From: Marsupella aquatica
Lineage: Eukaryota; Marchantiophyta
Direction: 5' to 3'
NCBI GenBank assembly: GCA_973895155.1
Contig: OZ316894.1
Span: 1,798,001 to 1,862,000 of the forward strand
Length of the DNA: 64,000 nucleotides
The notes under the pieces were generated by a model that made no database searches, had not been told where the DNA came from, and saw only the letters and a program-made list of their open reading frames with translations. Both the position numbers and the translations under genes were made by a program. Numbering within the stretch: the first letter of the stretch is position 1; each line of letters starts with the position of its first letter. Below, piece after piece: positions 21,743 to 33,227 of this stretch.

Positions 21743-23569
21743 TCAGCTTGTACAATGCGGCGTGTGGGAGCAATACGGGAGGCAGCACTGGTAAGCAAAA
21801 TAGGAAGGGCAGAATGAATCTGAAAATTCTGCTGTAAGGCCAGGCTGTGTAGTAGAGGACAGCACACACTCACCCATATGAGCATCAAATGGCAAGCCAT
21901 AGAAAGAGCGGGGTAGAGATGCTGAACTGTCAGTGGTGCCTGGGCTAGGGATGGGTTGCACGTGACCAGCCGGTTGAGAAGGACCAGCAGAGGCAGGTGA
22001 CTTGCCTTTGATGTTGGCAAGTTGGGCACGTAGGGACTCAACCTCATGAGTCAGAGACTGGAGTTGAGTTTCCTGGGCATTGTGAGCCTCCTTCTGAGCT
22101 GGTTGCTTCTGTTGCTGCTTGGGCAATTTGTTGGCACTGGGTGCTTTGCAACTGGAAGGAGGAGCAACTGATGCAGTAGGAGCCCTCCTAGCTGGTGGGG
22201 GAGTGGAAGTAGGAGCAGGATGAGTGGCTTGTTGTCATAGCTGCTTCCTCTCTGGAAATTTGGCAAAACAAACTGCTTCCAAGTGACCCACTTTCCCGCA
22301 AAAATCACAAGACAGATCCTCAGCAACAATATCACATTCATTAGCCTTTTGAGTGGGGTTACCACAGTAGTTGCAAGATGGCAGCATGAAAGCAGCATGT
22401 GCTGGCTTGGTCTTGGAACCATATTGTGGCACACGGGAAGGGGTGGCCAGTGTAGGGGCAGCAGCCTGATACCTGGATCGCGGTGGACGCGCAATACTGG
22501 CCTCATAATGTGCATGGGCCAACTCAAGTTTCTCAGCAGTGTCATAGACATTGAGAAATGTGTAGCTGTCTCCAAACTCTGAGAAGACTTGCCGCAACAC
22601 TTGTGAATGGAGAGCTGGTGTGCCCTCCAATGCGTGAAGATAGTGATGAGCAACTTCCAGGTCAGTGATGCTCTGGGTGTCCTCCTTCAGCTTGAGAAGC
22701 CGGCGATACATCATCTTCAATGTTTCATCGCGCTGCCTCACAAAGGTGGCCAACTGCATGATTTTGTCAGCACTCTTGATTGGGAATTCCAATTCAAGAA
22801 CCTGGAAAAACTCAGCCACTGGATCAGCAAAGGCAGGAGAATCAATGGTGGGAGAAATGCCTAATGTAGCCTGTGCCAAGACAGTGGGAGTAACTGGCGC
22901 AGTGGTAGGAACTGGAGTAGGAGGGGAAGTGGCAGGAGCAGCAGCATGGGCTGCAATGGCATTCTATAAGGCCAATTGTGAGGCTGCCGCAATTGCACTG
23001 GCATAGGTAGGGTTAGGCAACTGTGTGACAGCAAGCAGCCATTGAGAATGCTGCTCATACACATCCAAAGCCTCATGGTGCATATACCTGGCTAGTTGCT
23101 TAAATGCAAACGCATTTGTGAAATTGCTGCCGTACTTCAACTCCAATTCATAAACGATAGTATAGAAAGTGGATTTGAACTCACACAAAGAAACAGTGCC
23201 TGGACGCCCACTGAAGCGCTCAATGCGGCCAGATGAGTGACTAGCATCCATGCTGTATGTCGGTGAAGCTGGAACAATCACTGATGCAGAAGGAGTAAAG
23301 GGCAGAGAAGCGATAGAAGGCTTCGGGGTAGTGGTAAAGCGACCGCCAAATGTAGCAGAAGGATTGCGTGGTGTGGGTGCTGCTGCTGTCTGCTGGCGTC
23401 GTCGAAATTGCCGAGACTCCAATGAAATTGGCACCAACGCTCGTGGATCACTCCGTAAGTGGTACCTGGGCGTTGGTGGCGATGAGCTGCTACCTCCCGG
23501 CTTGTCTGCTGACATGCTGTGTGACAATACCCAAAATGTGTAAAGACTGAGAAAACCCATCACCGTCAA
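21743..23569 (-). pseudogene. gag: Retrotransposon gag (capsid / nucleocapsid), broken
   Basis: Three consecutive open stretches share one frame and are separated by a TAG at 22964 and a TGA at 22235; a further TGA ends the frame at 21743. A likely start is the Met of MSADKPGGSSSSPPTPRYHL. The middle part is capsid-like, with SADKIMQLATFVRQRDETLK and YRRLLKLKEDTQSITDLEVA, as in Ty3 gag. Near its end lie two knuckles: a degenerate CNYCGNPTQKANEC and a canonical CDFCGKVGHLEAVC (C-x2-C-x4-H-x4-C). A Gln/Lys-rich coiled segment follows, with SLTHEVESLRAQLANIKG. Gag would coat element RNA. The stops show the copy is inactive. Confidence 0.8.
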
Positions 23570-23977
23570 AAAACCATCGGGGAAAAAGGACCCTTAAAAC
23601 CTCAAATTGTGTTCCCGTTGCGCTTGCCTATGTGTATACATAGGCGATGTGGGATTGCCGTCCCATGTGTATACCCCGGGCCCGCAGCCTGATGCAGATG
23701 ACCGTCGGCAGTAGCAAAGAAATCCGCAAAGAAATGGCCCAAAAAAACCAAAAAAATGTGAAAGGGGGGGCCCTTAAGTGTATACGTCGGCCCCGGCGTG
23801 GACCCAGAAACTGACGGAAGGCGCGCGTCGACCGGAAAGAAAAATAAGGTGGGGACCGGCAACCGAGCAAGTGTGTATACACACTCGGGGCACCGTGCGC
23901 TATGCTGCAGACGAATAAATGCGAAAGCGAGGCGAGGCAAAAAAGAAAAGGGTGAGGCGAGGAAAAGAAACGGCCCC

Positions 23978-24420
23978 TAATGGGCTCGAGCCCTGCATAG
24001 GCTTCGCGCCCCCTCTCCTTATGCTCCCGAAGAGGTGGGGGCTATGAGCTCCCCCTCCCCTCTTAAACGCGCTGTGGGCCTCGTGCCTGGCTCGAATGTA
24101 CTCCCTAGGTTCCGTTTAATGCAGCATAGGGCCTCGTGCCCTCTCCTTGCGCCCCTGCTTTGACTCCCCCTCCCCCTGATTTAAATCCCTCATAGGGCCT
24201 TATGCCCCTGGCAGAAACTCCCAAGGAGGGAGTCGTATGTACTCCCGAGAAGGGAGTCGACTTAACTCCCCTCCCCCTCCTTAATTCCTCATAGGGCTTC
24301 GTGCCCTCCTTCCGCTTCCCCCCTCCCCTTGCGCTTGGTGCTCGGCTCTCCCCCTCCTCTTTAATCCAGCATTGGGCCTCGTGCTCCCTCCTCTCCTCGC
24401 GCTGCCAGCCCCTATTGAGT
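23978..24420. repeat. Degenerate GC-rich repeats in the retroelement leader
   Basis: Five to six units of 50-100 bp each contain a word like CATAGGGCCTCGTGCCC (near 24075, 24125, 24195, 24293 and 24373). A pyrimidine-rich CTCCCCCTCC run and a TTTAATCC-like end follow. The core GGGC-CTCGT-GCCC is itself a small hairpin. Confidence 0.65.
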
Positions 24421-24716
24421 GCAGGGGACGATGCCCTATGCACGGACAGCCAGGAGGCGAAGGAAGGAAAATGGCCGGAAAGGGGAAAAACATCGAGGTG
24501 AGACCACAGCGCAGCGGAAATGGTGAGAAAAATGGGTCTGCGGCCCTATGCAGGTCGCATTGCAGTGGCAAGGCCGGCTCACCGGCAGCCGTGGCCGGGG
24601 AATACGAAAAACGGGCCCGAAATTAAAGAAATGGCGATGGCGCAGTGGCGGCAGGTCGCGGCAGTAGGTCGCAAAGCAGGTTGTGGTTGGAACGAAAAAC
24701 CTGGGTCCCCACGGGA

Positions 24717-24753
24717 GTGTTATGTGTATACACTTAAAGTATACACATAACAC
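24717..24753. other. Perfect 15-bp inverted repeat at the outer edge of the leader
   Basis: The left arm is 24717-24731 (GTGTTATGTGTATAC), then a 7-base spacer ACTTAAA, then the right arm 24739-24753. On the element strand the sequence begins TGTTATGTG, compatible with an LTR starting TG. Confidence 0.75.
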
Positions 24754-26928
24754 CACACTAAACCCATAGCTTTGAAACCGTCGTTCCAATGTCTGTCGAG
24801 GAAATTGCAACGGCTTCACCAAAAATTGTCGAAATTGTCACGAGCAATCTTCTTCCCTTCACCGCTAATTCGACAGTTCTTCTTGAATAAAAGGCGTGGT
24901 AGAAACAAGTGTACTGAAATCAAATCGAAAACCGGCGGGATGCCAAGATCTGCCGGGAGCATCTAATGAATCACTGTGTGAATCCCGTGTACGGAACCGA
25001 CGAGCACTGTCTGAGCTCTGTCGACAGCGATTCAAGAAGAACTGAAAAAACCCACAAAGAAAGACATGCCCTAAGTAAACAAAGTCCTGACGTCACACTA
25101 ACAAGCGCGTTTGCTTCAAGAACGCCTGGCATTTGCTATAAGAACATGTCACTAACTCAAGTAGTACACTAGCCCTAACTACATACCTAGCGGGCATGCA
25201 AGGGACATGCCGATGTGCATAAGAGGCACTGTCCCTCGGCATGACAATAACACTAATTAATGTGAACAGTGTAGATCCCTGGCCCACATATCTAAAACCA
25301 ACTACAGTAGACCTCCCAATATGCCCCCCTAGGTAGCCTTGAAATAGTCATATTATTTTGGCTAAAAAATGTTTCATTATAATAGAATTGCATTCAAGAT
25401 ACAATATACCACCACAGCTCACACTTGATGATAATACAGGTTAGGCTCTTTTGTAGAGAGAACTCAGTTTTTTAACTTCTACAATATAATATCTATTAAA
25501 AGTCACAAGCATATATTGCAGGGTTTGTTACAACCTTGTTCAAATTACCTAGGTCTCAGTTACCTTGCATCCCATTGTGGGCTCTGCTAGCAAAGTTTTA
25601 AAGGCCAATCTGCACACCAAAAAATTGATTGTAGAAGTGTGTTGGCACAATAGGAGAAAACAATCAAATATTTGAAGTTTAACTAGCCTAGACAGCTTCT
25701 CCGCACCTGATTCTCCGTGGAATTCTATGTACAACAGGAACCACAACATATGTAACAAGCACCAGACAAGCCTGTATTGCATACAAGCTCATCATCACAA
25801 AGGACTAACAATCACTTGCAGCTTCAGCCCTCTAGAGACTTTCTCTTTTGCGAACTTCCTTGACATTCTATTGACAGTGATCAATGGAATGTCAACCTGG
25901 GTCTGAGTTTGTAGACCTCCAAACTCATTTCCCCACTCTGCATACTGCAGGGCTTACACAACCATATCAAAGTGGGTCTTTGCAGATCTTCAAATTCCTT
26001 AAACACTTTGCTTCCTTGAATGTGCTGAAACGCTTACACAACCTACAAATCCGGTCTTGTTTCGTGACTTCTCAAGGTAACACCATAAATTGATTTCAAT
26101 CAACACCAACCCTTTCTTAATCAGGCTGATCTCGATGGACCATATCACATATTAATGCCAATTATATCAACTTGGAAAATCCAAGAATTCAACCCCAACA
26201 AGCATTTGTAGACCTGTTGTCCCATCTGTCATGCATCATGTGTGGCAGTTGGACACTTTGTGTGTTAGCCTTTGTGTGTAGCCTCCAGTTCTGCCCCAAC
26301 TACCTCTATATGGTGGTCTTTCTGCCTCTGGGACTGTCTCCCTCTCCTCACGAGGAGGAATGCAGTGGGGATGCTGATGCAGGAATGACATCCTCCCTTG
26401 AGACTGGGTCAGAGATTTGGGCATATAATAATGTAGCTCCCACTAGTTCCAGGGGTGGTTTCACCATCCATATTGTCCTACACATCAACCAGGGCATCCA
26501 CTTGACATCACACCAAACTTGGTGCCTTTCTCCTTAACTTTCCATGGTGAATTCCACCATAGCTTATCCTTATAAGATGTTGATCGAAGGATTCATTATT
26601 TTACATTCAATTGTTGCACTTTGAATAGGCCAATGAACTTAAATCCCTCCTTTAAATGCAAGATGACATTTGCAGCAGTCTCAATCAGTGTGTAAACTAC
26701 TTGATCTATTGCCTTTTCAATCCCGTTTTCCCAAGGGTGATTAGTCATCCATAATTATGCTTTTGTGCTTTTTTATGGCTCTTTCCAACTTAGTTGCACC
26801 CGTCATTCATTTTGCCAGATCCCTTGCAGCCAACCTGTTAAGAGAGATACCGCATGCTGTTTTAGCTTTGCTCATTACCAAAGCATACCTCCTATGGACA
26901 AAAAATGTTCATAAGCATCTAACCCGGT
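24754..26928. other. Gene-free stretch
   Basis: No gene was recognised. A near-perfect hairpin lies at 25862-25892 (GACATTCTATTGA / TCAATGGAATGTC, one mismatch). Frames at 26172-26537 (+) and 26757-26954 (+) lack recognisable domains. On the minus strand about 26.2-26.9 kb shows stop-interrupted stretches that could be an old transposon coding relic. Confidence 0.45.
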
Positions 26929-27033
26929 CAAATGCAGTAGCACTGGTTAATTAGGCATTTACTCTTAGGTCTAACTAAGGCTATACTCAAATGCAGTAGC
27001 ACTGGTTAATTAAGCATTTACTCTTAGGTCTAA
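26929..27033 (+). repeat. 59-bp tandem duplication
   Basis: A segment starting CAAATGCAGTAGCACTGG at 26929 recurs at 26988, with about 46 matching bases and one visible mismatch. It lies upstream of the kinase gene and is non-coding. Confidence 0.85.
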
Positions 27034-27195
27034 GTTTATCATGTAACTTACAGTAGTTAGTCTAACAGTAGTCAAGTTGGAAAGACAACACAAAGGTTAC
27101 TATGGCGGTGAAATGGCATGTTCAGTTTGGTCATTATCTTGAGAGGTTTCATTTGGCTTCGATGGTTGAGTTCCTTTGAAACGATGATGTGCATT

Positions 27196-27557
27196 GATCC
27201 TGGTGAATAGTTGTTCCTGTGAATGACTGAGGATTCGATGAGGATTGTGGAGCTAAGTTTGTGCTGGCTATCGAGACTTTTGCCCATCTGAATGATGAAG
27301 TAGCTGTGGTTTGATCGAGGTTTATTGATCGATGCGTCTTCCAGCGATCGAACAACAGCGATATTTCAAGCAGATCCTGGTGCTGATCCTGGTGAATAGT
27401 TGTTCCTGTGAATGACTGAGGATTCGATGACGATTGTGGAGCTAAGTTTGTGTTGGATATCGAGACTCTTGCCAATCTGATGAAGTAGTTGTGGTTTGAT
27501 CGAGGTTTATTGATCGATGCGTCTTCCAGCGATCGAACAAAAGCGATATTTCGAGCA
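27196..27557 (+). repeat. ~177-bp tandem duplication over the kinase gene start
   Basis: Copy 1 (27196-27372) and copy 2 (27385-27557) are more than 90% identical by eye. They are separated by a 12-base partial repeat of the junction, GATCCTGGTGCT. Copy 2 has a 4-base deletion relative to copy 1. Each contains the ATG and first codons of the kinase frame, so the start region exists twice. Confidence 0.92.
27332..27415 (+). CDS. Upstream ORF made by duplication of the kinase start region
   Basis: The upstream copy of the start region encodes a 27-residue frame beginning MRLPAIEQQRYFKQIL and ending at a TGA at 27413. Its first 16 residues differ from the annotated kinase N-terminus at two positions only. 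It could act as a translated upstream ORF if transcription starts before 27332, or be plain non-coding duplication. No transcript evidence is available. Confidence 0.3.
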   Translation: MRLPAIEQQRYFKQILVLILVNSCSCE

Positions 27558-30500
27558 GATCCTGATGAATCGTTGGATTATGAAGAGGCCGGAAGACATG
27601 CTAGCCAATTCGCAGTCTAGCCCGGTCGACAAGATTTCGAGCCTGCTACAATTCGCCAGTGTGGGAACAGTACATTGTGTGAGGAAAATCCTGGACGAAG
27701 GTCTGGATGTGGACTCCTCGGATTACGATGGACGCACAGCGCTGCATCTCGCAGCCAGTGAGGGCAACCTTGGAGTAGTAGAGTTGCTATTGGAGCGAAA
27801 CGCTAAGGTCAATCCAGTCGATCGGTGGGGGGAAACGGTGAGCCGCAGTTCAATCTGCATACTTGGATAGCGTTTTCCCTCAGATTGCCTATATGCTCAA
27901 ATAAGTATTCATGAGATTATGTTTCGTGCAACCTTTTGGTTACGATCGATCTGGATGTGTAGCCCTGGGTGAATGCGGAGCGGTACGTGAAAGGGGACGA
28001 CAATAAACGACTTGAATATAAGAAAGTTTCGGAACTTCTCGTCGCATGGCGCGAAGAGGTATGGCTCAAGAGTTTTCATGGCTTGTCTCTACGCCAACGT
28101 TTTCGCCTTGTGAAAGACCAAATTATCTTCAGAACTTATGACCACACTCTACGTGAATGCCGGCCTTTAGGGAACAAACCAAGTCGAACAAGACCAGGCG
28201 GAGGAACTGGAGCAGCTAGAACTGCTAGAGCAGCTGAAGGAAGATTATGAGATCGACATCGAAGAGCTTAACTTGCAGGAAGCCCCAATCATTGGCGTGG
28301 TGAGTTGATCGAAGTTGGCTTCTTACTTAAATACAAGCTGTCGATATATCTGATTCAAAGATCCACAGGTTTCAAACAGGTTTGAGCTCTGGATTTGCTG
28401 GACGTACATCTATACTCGCCGGAACTTGCTCGAGCAGTAGGGCTGAAGGGATTGATTCGTTGTGAGGATTGCACGAGCTTAATGATTTGTTTACGAGACT
28501 GCTGCCGGCTCTAGTCGGAAATGAGATGTAACCTCTAAAGCATATACGTTAGCGCCTGTTACTTGTCTGCCCGCAGGGTTCCTACGGACAAGTGAAGTTG
28601 GCGAATTGGAGGGGAACGAAGGTTGCAGCGAAAACCATTTTGGAGAATCTTGCAAAGAGAGAAGAAATTAAGTCAGTCATAAATTCATCTCAAATTAATT
28701 AAGTCCCGTCCTTCGAGTTTTGAGTGACTGACAATATTGGTCTGTGGCCCCACTTGATACTTGCTTCTGTCTAGTTCTCGGAAGTTGACTGAAAAGTTAA
28801 CTAATCTGTTCATTATCTCTGCAATGCTGGCTAACTGAAGAAGTAATATGTACTGGATTCCTGGAAACCAGAAAGGAGTTCCGTATGGAGCTCTTGTTAC
28901 TGCAAAGTCTCCGACACCCAAATATTGTTGAGTTCCTTGGAGCTGTTACGAAGAATAACGACCTCGTCATTGTTACGGAGTATCTTCCCAAGGTACAGTA
29001 CTGCAATTTGCATACTAATCTCTAGCTTTCTGACTGATTCTTCATGAGTCGAATGTGCAGACAGAGATCGAGTGATTAAGCTCATTGTCGGCAAGCTAGT
29101 TCAAGACAGATTGTACATAGTAACTTCCATTTTTGCGAGCACTGATAACCCGTACCCCAGTAGTATGGGAATTGCATGTTGGAAACAAAAAAGTAATCCT
29201 TGCTATGAGCAGGGAGACTTACATGACATTATCGACAGAAGGGGTCGAATCCCAGCAAGAGATGCGGTGAACTATGCCCTCGATATTTCTCGGTAAGAGC
29301 TTTGAACAGCTTTTAACAAAAGTTCCAGCTTACGATTCTTCCGTAGTGATGTATATTTAAATCGTGTTACTTATCGACTAAAGGTCGATTTTCTCATGAT
29401 CTTCAAAGCTCCTATTGAGCTGTAGCGCAATTCCGAACGTGATACAAAGATCAGATCTGCGCATTTTTATTTTTCAGTGCTCACGAGTCACGAATTTTTT
29501 TTTCGTATTGGAAATAATTTAGGGGCATGAATTACCTGCACGAGCATAAACCGAAAGCTATCGTCCATCGTGATTTGAAACCGAGGTATGTACCTCCAAA
29601 CCTGATGGATGAGGCCTCGGAATCCATAAGCAGTTGTTCGATATGTCTGAGTGCATTGAAATGTTTCTTTTTGTTGATTCGGATTCGTACTTGACAAACA
29701 GACGAGTTGCATTATGACGTAGTTGAGATGGCTCCGTCCCTTACTTAGCAACATTTTTGCAATGTGCTGTCCTCGCTGATCCTTAGAAACCCGCCAATTA
29801 GTCCAAAGGTTCTCGGACTAGGACTGCATCGTCTGTGGTTACAGCCTGCGAGAAATCATAGTCCAAAGATTTGGAAGACCGGCGTCTCGGGTATACTTGG
29901 CATTCCATATTGGCTTCAGATTAATTCATAGCTTGCAAGCTATTGTTCGATTTTGGAGGTTCTCATTATAGCGATGTTCCGTCAGGAACTTGCTGCAGGA
30001 TGAAGCGGGCCATTTGAAGGTCGCGGACTTCGGGTTGTCGAAGTTGATGATGCCAAAAGCAAACTCTGCATATGAAATGACAGGGGGGACAGGAACTTGT
30101 AAGTCTACCATGGCACAACTGGCTAGTCCTTGGCCAAGGTACTGTTAAAGCAAAGTGTCAAGATAATTAAATGATGGGATACCGTCCGATGTTAATTTCG
30201 ACTTCAAAAATTCTGCGGCTCCAGATGTTCTGGTTTGTCAAACAGAATTGAGAAGCTGCGAAAAGGACGCTCGCACGGACCAATTCCATTTGCCAACCTT
30301 GGTTGAATTGTGATCATGGAAAATTTGCATATCTTTTGTGGAAATTATGAGAGGTCTGTCACTTGGATGACTGTACATCCAGGATTGTGTTAACATCTTG
30401 TATGGAAGTGGAGACATCTAAACATCTGCATATAAATGTTCAATGTCGAAGGGATATTGAATTATTAAGAGGCAACAGACGTGCAGGCCGCCATAACGAA

Positions 30501-33227
30501 TATTTTCCTGGATTGCAGATCGGTACATGGCTCCTGAAGTTTTCTTACATAAAACTTACGACAAAAGTGTTGACGTCTTCTCTTTTGCAATTATCGTTAC
30601 AGAGGTACTGATCCTGCTGGACCCAATCATTCTTTTGTCAGTTGGAACGTCAGTATAATTGCACATAGTGAGTCAGATTTGAGAACATTTGTTCCTTGAC
30701 CCAACTTATATTTTCGGAATTCGTGGTTTGAAGATGTTTGAAGGTGGACCTGCACTTCTAAGTAGTACCGGCCATGAAGTCGCACGAAAACGAGCTCATA
30801 AAGATAGACGGCCAGAGTTTCGAATGAAGACTTATCCGTCCGGAATGAAAGAGTAAGTTTCTATCCTAAGATCGATCATTCGTTGTCCTGTTCGGGTCGT
30901 ATTATAGTTTAACATGTCTATTTGACAACTTTGAATCCATGTAGCCTTTTCCTGTAGCAATTATCTCATTCTACCTTGAACAACTTGGATTCCCTGAAGT
31001 TGGTCTGGCGGAGACTACAACTCGTTCTGCACATTGGTGTCGTCGAATGGGCCCCCGGCCTTTTTGAAGCGCAAACTTGTTTTACGACTTGCTTAGTGTT
31101 CATATTAATGTCGCATAGGCCGGAAACAAAGTACTAGCTGCGAGATGTAAAATTCTCAGTCCTGAATTGTAAATTTAATTTGGAGCGTAACTAGCGTTCA
31201 TTGCTCTTGAGTATATCTATATTAACGAACGTGACATGAGTGGCTTGGACCTATCCTTCGAACAATCAAGGAGTATATTTTGTCATCTATGGGTTTTAAT
31301 TCTTGTGAGATAGATGACGATGAAAGCGAGGGAATCCTAATGGCTGGTTTGCTTATCTTCTGGACTGCCTCTTCCGGATTCCAAGGTATGGCCCACCGGT
31401 GAATTTACAAACGGTACTACTTAGGAAATCCGTAGGACGTCCGCCGGGATCACTAAGGATTTGGTAGATTCGTTGGAAAGTACTTAACGTCCATCATGAT
31501 GAGCACTATCGACTTGGATCCTGCTGATGGGGACTTCTGGCATTGCGTCATGTATCTTCCTGCCACGGGCGGCGCGGGCTGTCAGAAATGCTCACTTCGA
31601 TCTCGGCGATGTGGCATGAGCAAGAAATTGTTTTCAGAACAATCTTCCTCGTTTCGTTCGACCTATAAGTTTCTTCTTCATGATGGAACCATGCCGCCGG
31701 ACTTCTCGGACGTACACGAGATATGGAGGTTTCCATTAGAAAGAGTTCAACAGGAAGAGCCAAACACACTGTTCGCCTGAACATCGGTGGGTCCGTCTTT
31801 CCTGATCGATCCGTGTCTGATTAGTTTCCAGGGCAAGAGAATATGTTTACCACGTAAAGTTTGTGTCCTTTGCGCCGTCTATTGCCCTTCCTACTTCGGT
31901 AGTTGAGGACCAAGGTAGTCCATGGTCTCCGAATTTTTCTTTGACGGTAGGCTGTCTTTTAGGTGAGATAATGCATTTGCTTTGCAGGCGGCTGCGGCCT
32001 CCGGCAACGACGTCACTGCTTTTCAGCGCCGAGGACGTCACCTTGAATAATGCTTCGATCAAAGTCTATCTTGCAGCGCTGGATTTGGCTCCTCGCTCAG
32101 GTGTTTCTTCTGCTCTCTGCTGGGCTGTCCCAGTCTCAGACATCGGTGCTCAACTTATCTGCCCAGTGAAATCAAGACGATCAAGTAGAGCTCGGAAAAT
32201 TCCCCGGCATCATGGATCGATCACTCGGCCTCGATCGCCTCCATCTTACCGTGAACGATATGTGTTGACCTCATATATTATCAAACCCATACCATTGTTG
32301 GAGCGCCATCAATCAGACCCGGTCAAGTTGGGCAAGTCCAACCGGTCGGCCATCCCAATCAGATATTATCTTTAAGAAGTGCTCATGACGAAAGAGAAGT
32401 TTCAAAATACATCAGACCTTAAGAAAATAATTCTTTATTTAAGTACTTTTCCCTCACAGCTGTACTCGTCAAACCTTAGTAGATCATCCATGTGGTTAAT
32501 CGTTTTCTTGCTTGGGAGTAACAATAGTGCTGAGAGTTGAAGTGACTTGCTCAGAGGGATCAGTTCGAAAAAATGTAGAGTAGTTGCTATCAGACATCAA
32601 AAGGTCTCTTGGGTCACCCCTAATTCTAAGCAATCATGCACGTCGTCGATCAAGAGAATCAAAATCTCAGCATTCTACAGTAGTCAAATTATACAGCTCC
32701 CTTTTGTTCGCCTTCATGACTTGCATACATTGTAACGGAGGAGGTGCATAATGGGCAGCAATGTCTCTTTCTTGGAATTCGTGTGTGCGTGCAGACTTTT
32801 GACCGAATGCTGGGACAAGGATCCCGCGGTCAGACCGACGTTTGAGTACATCATCCGCAAACTGGAGCAGATGCTCGATGACCTGGAGGGTGCTCGCTGG
32901 CAGGCAAGGCCGATGATCACGGGCGCAATCGACAACATCTCCAATAAATGGAGAGATTTCCAGCACAGAGTTCAGCACGCTAGATTGGCTGAGTCGGGAT
33001 CCAACCTGCTTTCCATAAATCAAGGAATGTCGGTTAGACTCGTAGAACAGTCTCGGAGGGGGAAATCTGTGTCGATTGTGTCTCGCAGAGACTCCCGCAG
33101 GGGCAGTGGAAGTCGGAGGGAAGGGTTATACCCGTGGCTTTCGACTGACGAGGATGGCAGCGTCTCGTCCTTCAGTATGTCCAACGACGACAGCTTCTTC
33201 GGCAGCATTCGCGGTCGTCCTTCATAG
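27517..33227 (+). CDS. Ankyrin-repeat Raf-like protein kinase (integrin-linked-kinase type)
   Basis: Eleven exons join in frame with GT-AG introns: 27517-27837, 27963-28058, 28171-28299, 28577-28671, 28872-28992, 29213-29292, 29523-29585, 29986-30098, 30519-30604, 30734-30852 and 32795-33227. They total 1656 nt, 551 aa. The N-terminal ankyrin repeats include DGRTALHLAASEGNLGVVEL, with an insertion in the following repeat. The kinase domain has the glycine loop VGSYGQV, VAAK (catalytic Lys), RHPNIVEFLGAV, HRDLKP, DFG, APEV and a C-terminal CWDKDPAVRPTF. It is thus predicted active, while several plant ILKs have an altered HRD motif. The C-tail is basic and Ser-rich, without a membrane segment. 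Plant members act in cytosolic signalling in growth, stress and defence. The start is uncertain: the MRLPAIEQ region lies in the tandem duplication and in-frame Met codons follow at residues 17, 22 and 28. Intron 10 (1942 bp) is far longer than the others. Confidence 0.9.
30853..32794 (+). other. Long intron 10 of the ILK-type kinase
   Basis: The 1942-bp intron separates subdomain X-XI coding from the last exon; the other introns are about 110-430 bp. It contains plus-strand frames at 31496-31780 and 31863-32375 without recognisable domains. An insertion is likely, but no terminal repeats or target duplication were found by eye. Confidence 0.6.

Larger units (their letters stand above)
16026..24753 (-). 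mobile_element. Decayed Ty3/gypsy-type retrotransposon carrying a DNA methyltransferase and a PHD finger
   Basis: Reading the minus strand from about 23.57 kb down to 16.1 kb gives gag with zinc knuckles, aspartic protease, C5-DNA methyltransferase, reverse transcriptase, RNase H, integrase and a PHD-finger remnant. RT before integrase places it in Ty3/gypsy (Metaviridae-like). Stops at 22964, 22235 and 16991 and several frame changes show the copy is dead. A GC-rich leader upstream of gag (23570-24753) may include the 5' LTR. A strong inverted repeat at 24717-24753 could mark its outer end, beginning TG on the element strand. A matching 3' LTR was not found at 15-16 kb, and neither a primer-binding site nor a target duplication could be confirmed, so both ends are provisional. 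Confidence 0.8.
23570..24753 (-). promoter_or_regulatory. GC-rich leader / probable 5' LTR region of the retrotransposon
   Basis: This non-coding stretch upstream of gag holds six GTATAC words (at 23634, 23669, 23780, 23875, 24726 and 24739), most inside TGTGTATAC, where about 0.3 would be expected by chance. It ends in the inverted repeat at 24717-24753. Part of it (23978-24420) consists of degenerate repeats. It probably contains the element's promoter and 5' LTR, but without a second LTR copy the limits are inferred. Confidence 0.45.

Noticed and set aside
22235-22966. The two in-frame stops in gag as programmed readthrough
   Set aside because: Other stops and frame changes are spread across the element; simple decay is the more economical reading. 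A family consensus would decide.
26172-26954. Copia-type transposon coding region
   Set aside because: Some stop-interrupted stretches on the minus strand look protein-like, but no RT, integrase or protease motif could be identified.
31863-32375. 170-codon plus-strand frame as a nested gene
   Set aside because: It lies wholly in intron 10 of the kinase, has no recognisable motif, and an opposing-strand frame overlaps part of it.
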